From AG41 sp036522815 (lineage in GTDB: Bacteria; Gemmatimonadota; Gemmatimonadetes; Gemmatimonadales; GWC2-71-9), in contig DATDFC010000241.1 in assembly GCA_036522815.1 (NCBI GenBank), positions 1 to 5,452 on the forward strand: DNA of 5,452 bases, given 5' to 3'. The notes beneath the pieces were generated by a model. That model did not search any database, was not told the origin of the DNA, and saw only the letters and a program-made list of their open reading frames with translations. Every line of letters begins with the position of its first letter. The first letter of the stretch is position 1. The position numbers were made by a program, and so were the translations under genes. Positions 5,212 through 5,452 of the stretch are shown one piece after another.

Positions 5212-5452
5212 TTAGGCAGCGGTGAGCTGCGCCTCGAAGGCCGCCGGGCTCAGGTAGTCGAGCGTGGAGTGACGCCGCTGCCCGTTGTACCAGGCAAGAT
5301 ACTGGCGGAGCGCCTCGATGCCGTCGCGGCGACTCGGCCACATCGTGTCGGGGATCAGTTCGGTCTTCACGGTCGCGAAGAAGCTCTGCTCGCGCCCGCC
5401 GCCCAGCCGACGACCCGGCGCGACGCGAGATCGAGCACGACCGCGAGATACA
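5212..5452 (-). pseudogene. IS3-family transposase (OrfB/DDE integrase) remnant, deleted and frameshifted
   Basis: Transposase OrfB catalyses cut-and-copy of the element with a DDE catalytic triad. Here two fragments are visible on the minus strand. From the edge, 5450 down to about 5403 encodes YLAVVLDLASRRVVGW. The next part is in a different frame, from about 5403 to the TAA at 5212-5214, and reads REQSFFATVKTEL, then QYLAWYNGQRRHSTLDYLSP and AAFEAQ, the standard C-terminal end of this family. In intact proteins VVGWA and ESFF are separated by roughly 60-70 residues that include the second catalytic Asp (HSDRG). All of that is missing, and the reading frame does not match across the join. 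The first frame hits TGA soon after. The catalytic Glu position of ESFF is Gln (QSFF). The gene's 5' part lies outside the window. Confidence 0.85.

Larger units (their letters stand above)
5182..5452 (-). mobile_element. IS3-family-like insertion sequence, right-end remnant
   Basis: The plus strand at 5182 begins TGGTCTTGCCCCGGTTTT, a TG-initial terminus typical of IS3-family ends (5'-TG...CA-3'), and lies four bases beyond the stop of a transposase fragment on the minus strand. The element therefore has its right end here and extends off the window's right edge. The left end and target duplication cannot be seen. The transposase is internally deleted, so it cannot move by itself. Confidence 0.7.

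Noticed and set aside
5069..5341. Longer N-terminus for the barrel protein, starting at 5341
   Set aside because: It crosses the promoter region, the repeats and the IS end, and runs in the wrong frame through the transposase remnant. It would also bury the signal peptide.

Overview
This is a very GC-rich window with tightly packed genes, several GTG starts and 4-bp gene overlaps. A small predicted outer-membrane beta-barrel with a cleavable signal peptide points to a diderm (Gram-negative) bacterium. The style fits Gemmatimonadota or a similar high-GC environmental lineage, but that is an impression from gene style and composition and was not tested.

Left and centre (1-4582, + strand): one compact operon of at least five cistrons, entering from the left edge. 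In order these are the last ~20 codons of an unidentified gene, a divergent macro-domain protein (62-577), a membrane-anchored transglutaminase-like protein with a complete Cys-His-Asp triad (574-2109), an ABC-transporter ATPase (2106-2894) and a large ABC-2-type permease with about 12 membrane spans (2891-4582). Each of the four junctions is a 4-bp stop/start overlap (GTGA, GTGA, ATGA, GTGA), so translation is probably coupled along the mRNA. The ATPase and permease clearly form one transporter. The transglutaminase-like protein is predicted to work outside the cytoplasmic membrane. The macro-domain protein is predicted to be cytosolic and lacks the usual ADP-ribose-binding Asn residues. How these last two relate to the transporter is unknown.

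Right (4583-5068, - strand): a secreted 161-residue protein, predicted to be an eight-stranded outer-membrane barrel. It converges on the permease with zero bases between the two stop codons. Its short upstream region holds a Shine-Dalgarno-like site, a candidate sigma-70-type promoter with 17-bp spacing, and degenerate short direct repeats that include a second copy of the -35-like hexamer.

Far right (5182-5452, - strand): the end of an IS3-family-like insertion sequence. Its transposase remnant has lost the central catalytic region, changes reading frame at the deletion point and carries Gln where the catalytic Glu is expected. It is a decayed element lying just upstream of the barrel gene.

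No tRNA, rRNA, CRISPR array, riboswitch or convincing intrinsic terminator was seen. No stretch over 300 bases lacks a gene. The points most worth checking are the NAAN-less macro domain in a coupled operon with a transglutaminase and exporter, the 6+6 internal repeat of the permease, the G-tracts at the ATPase/permease junction, and the internally deleted transposase.
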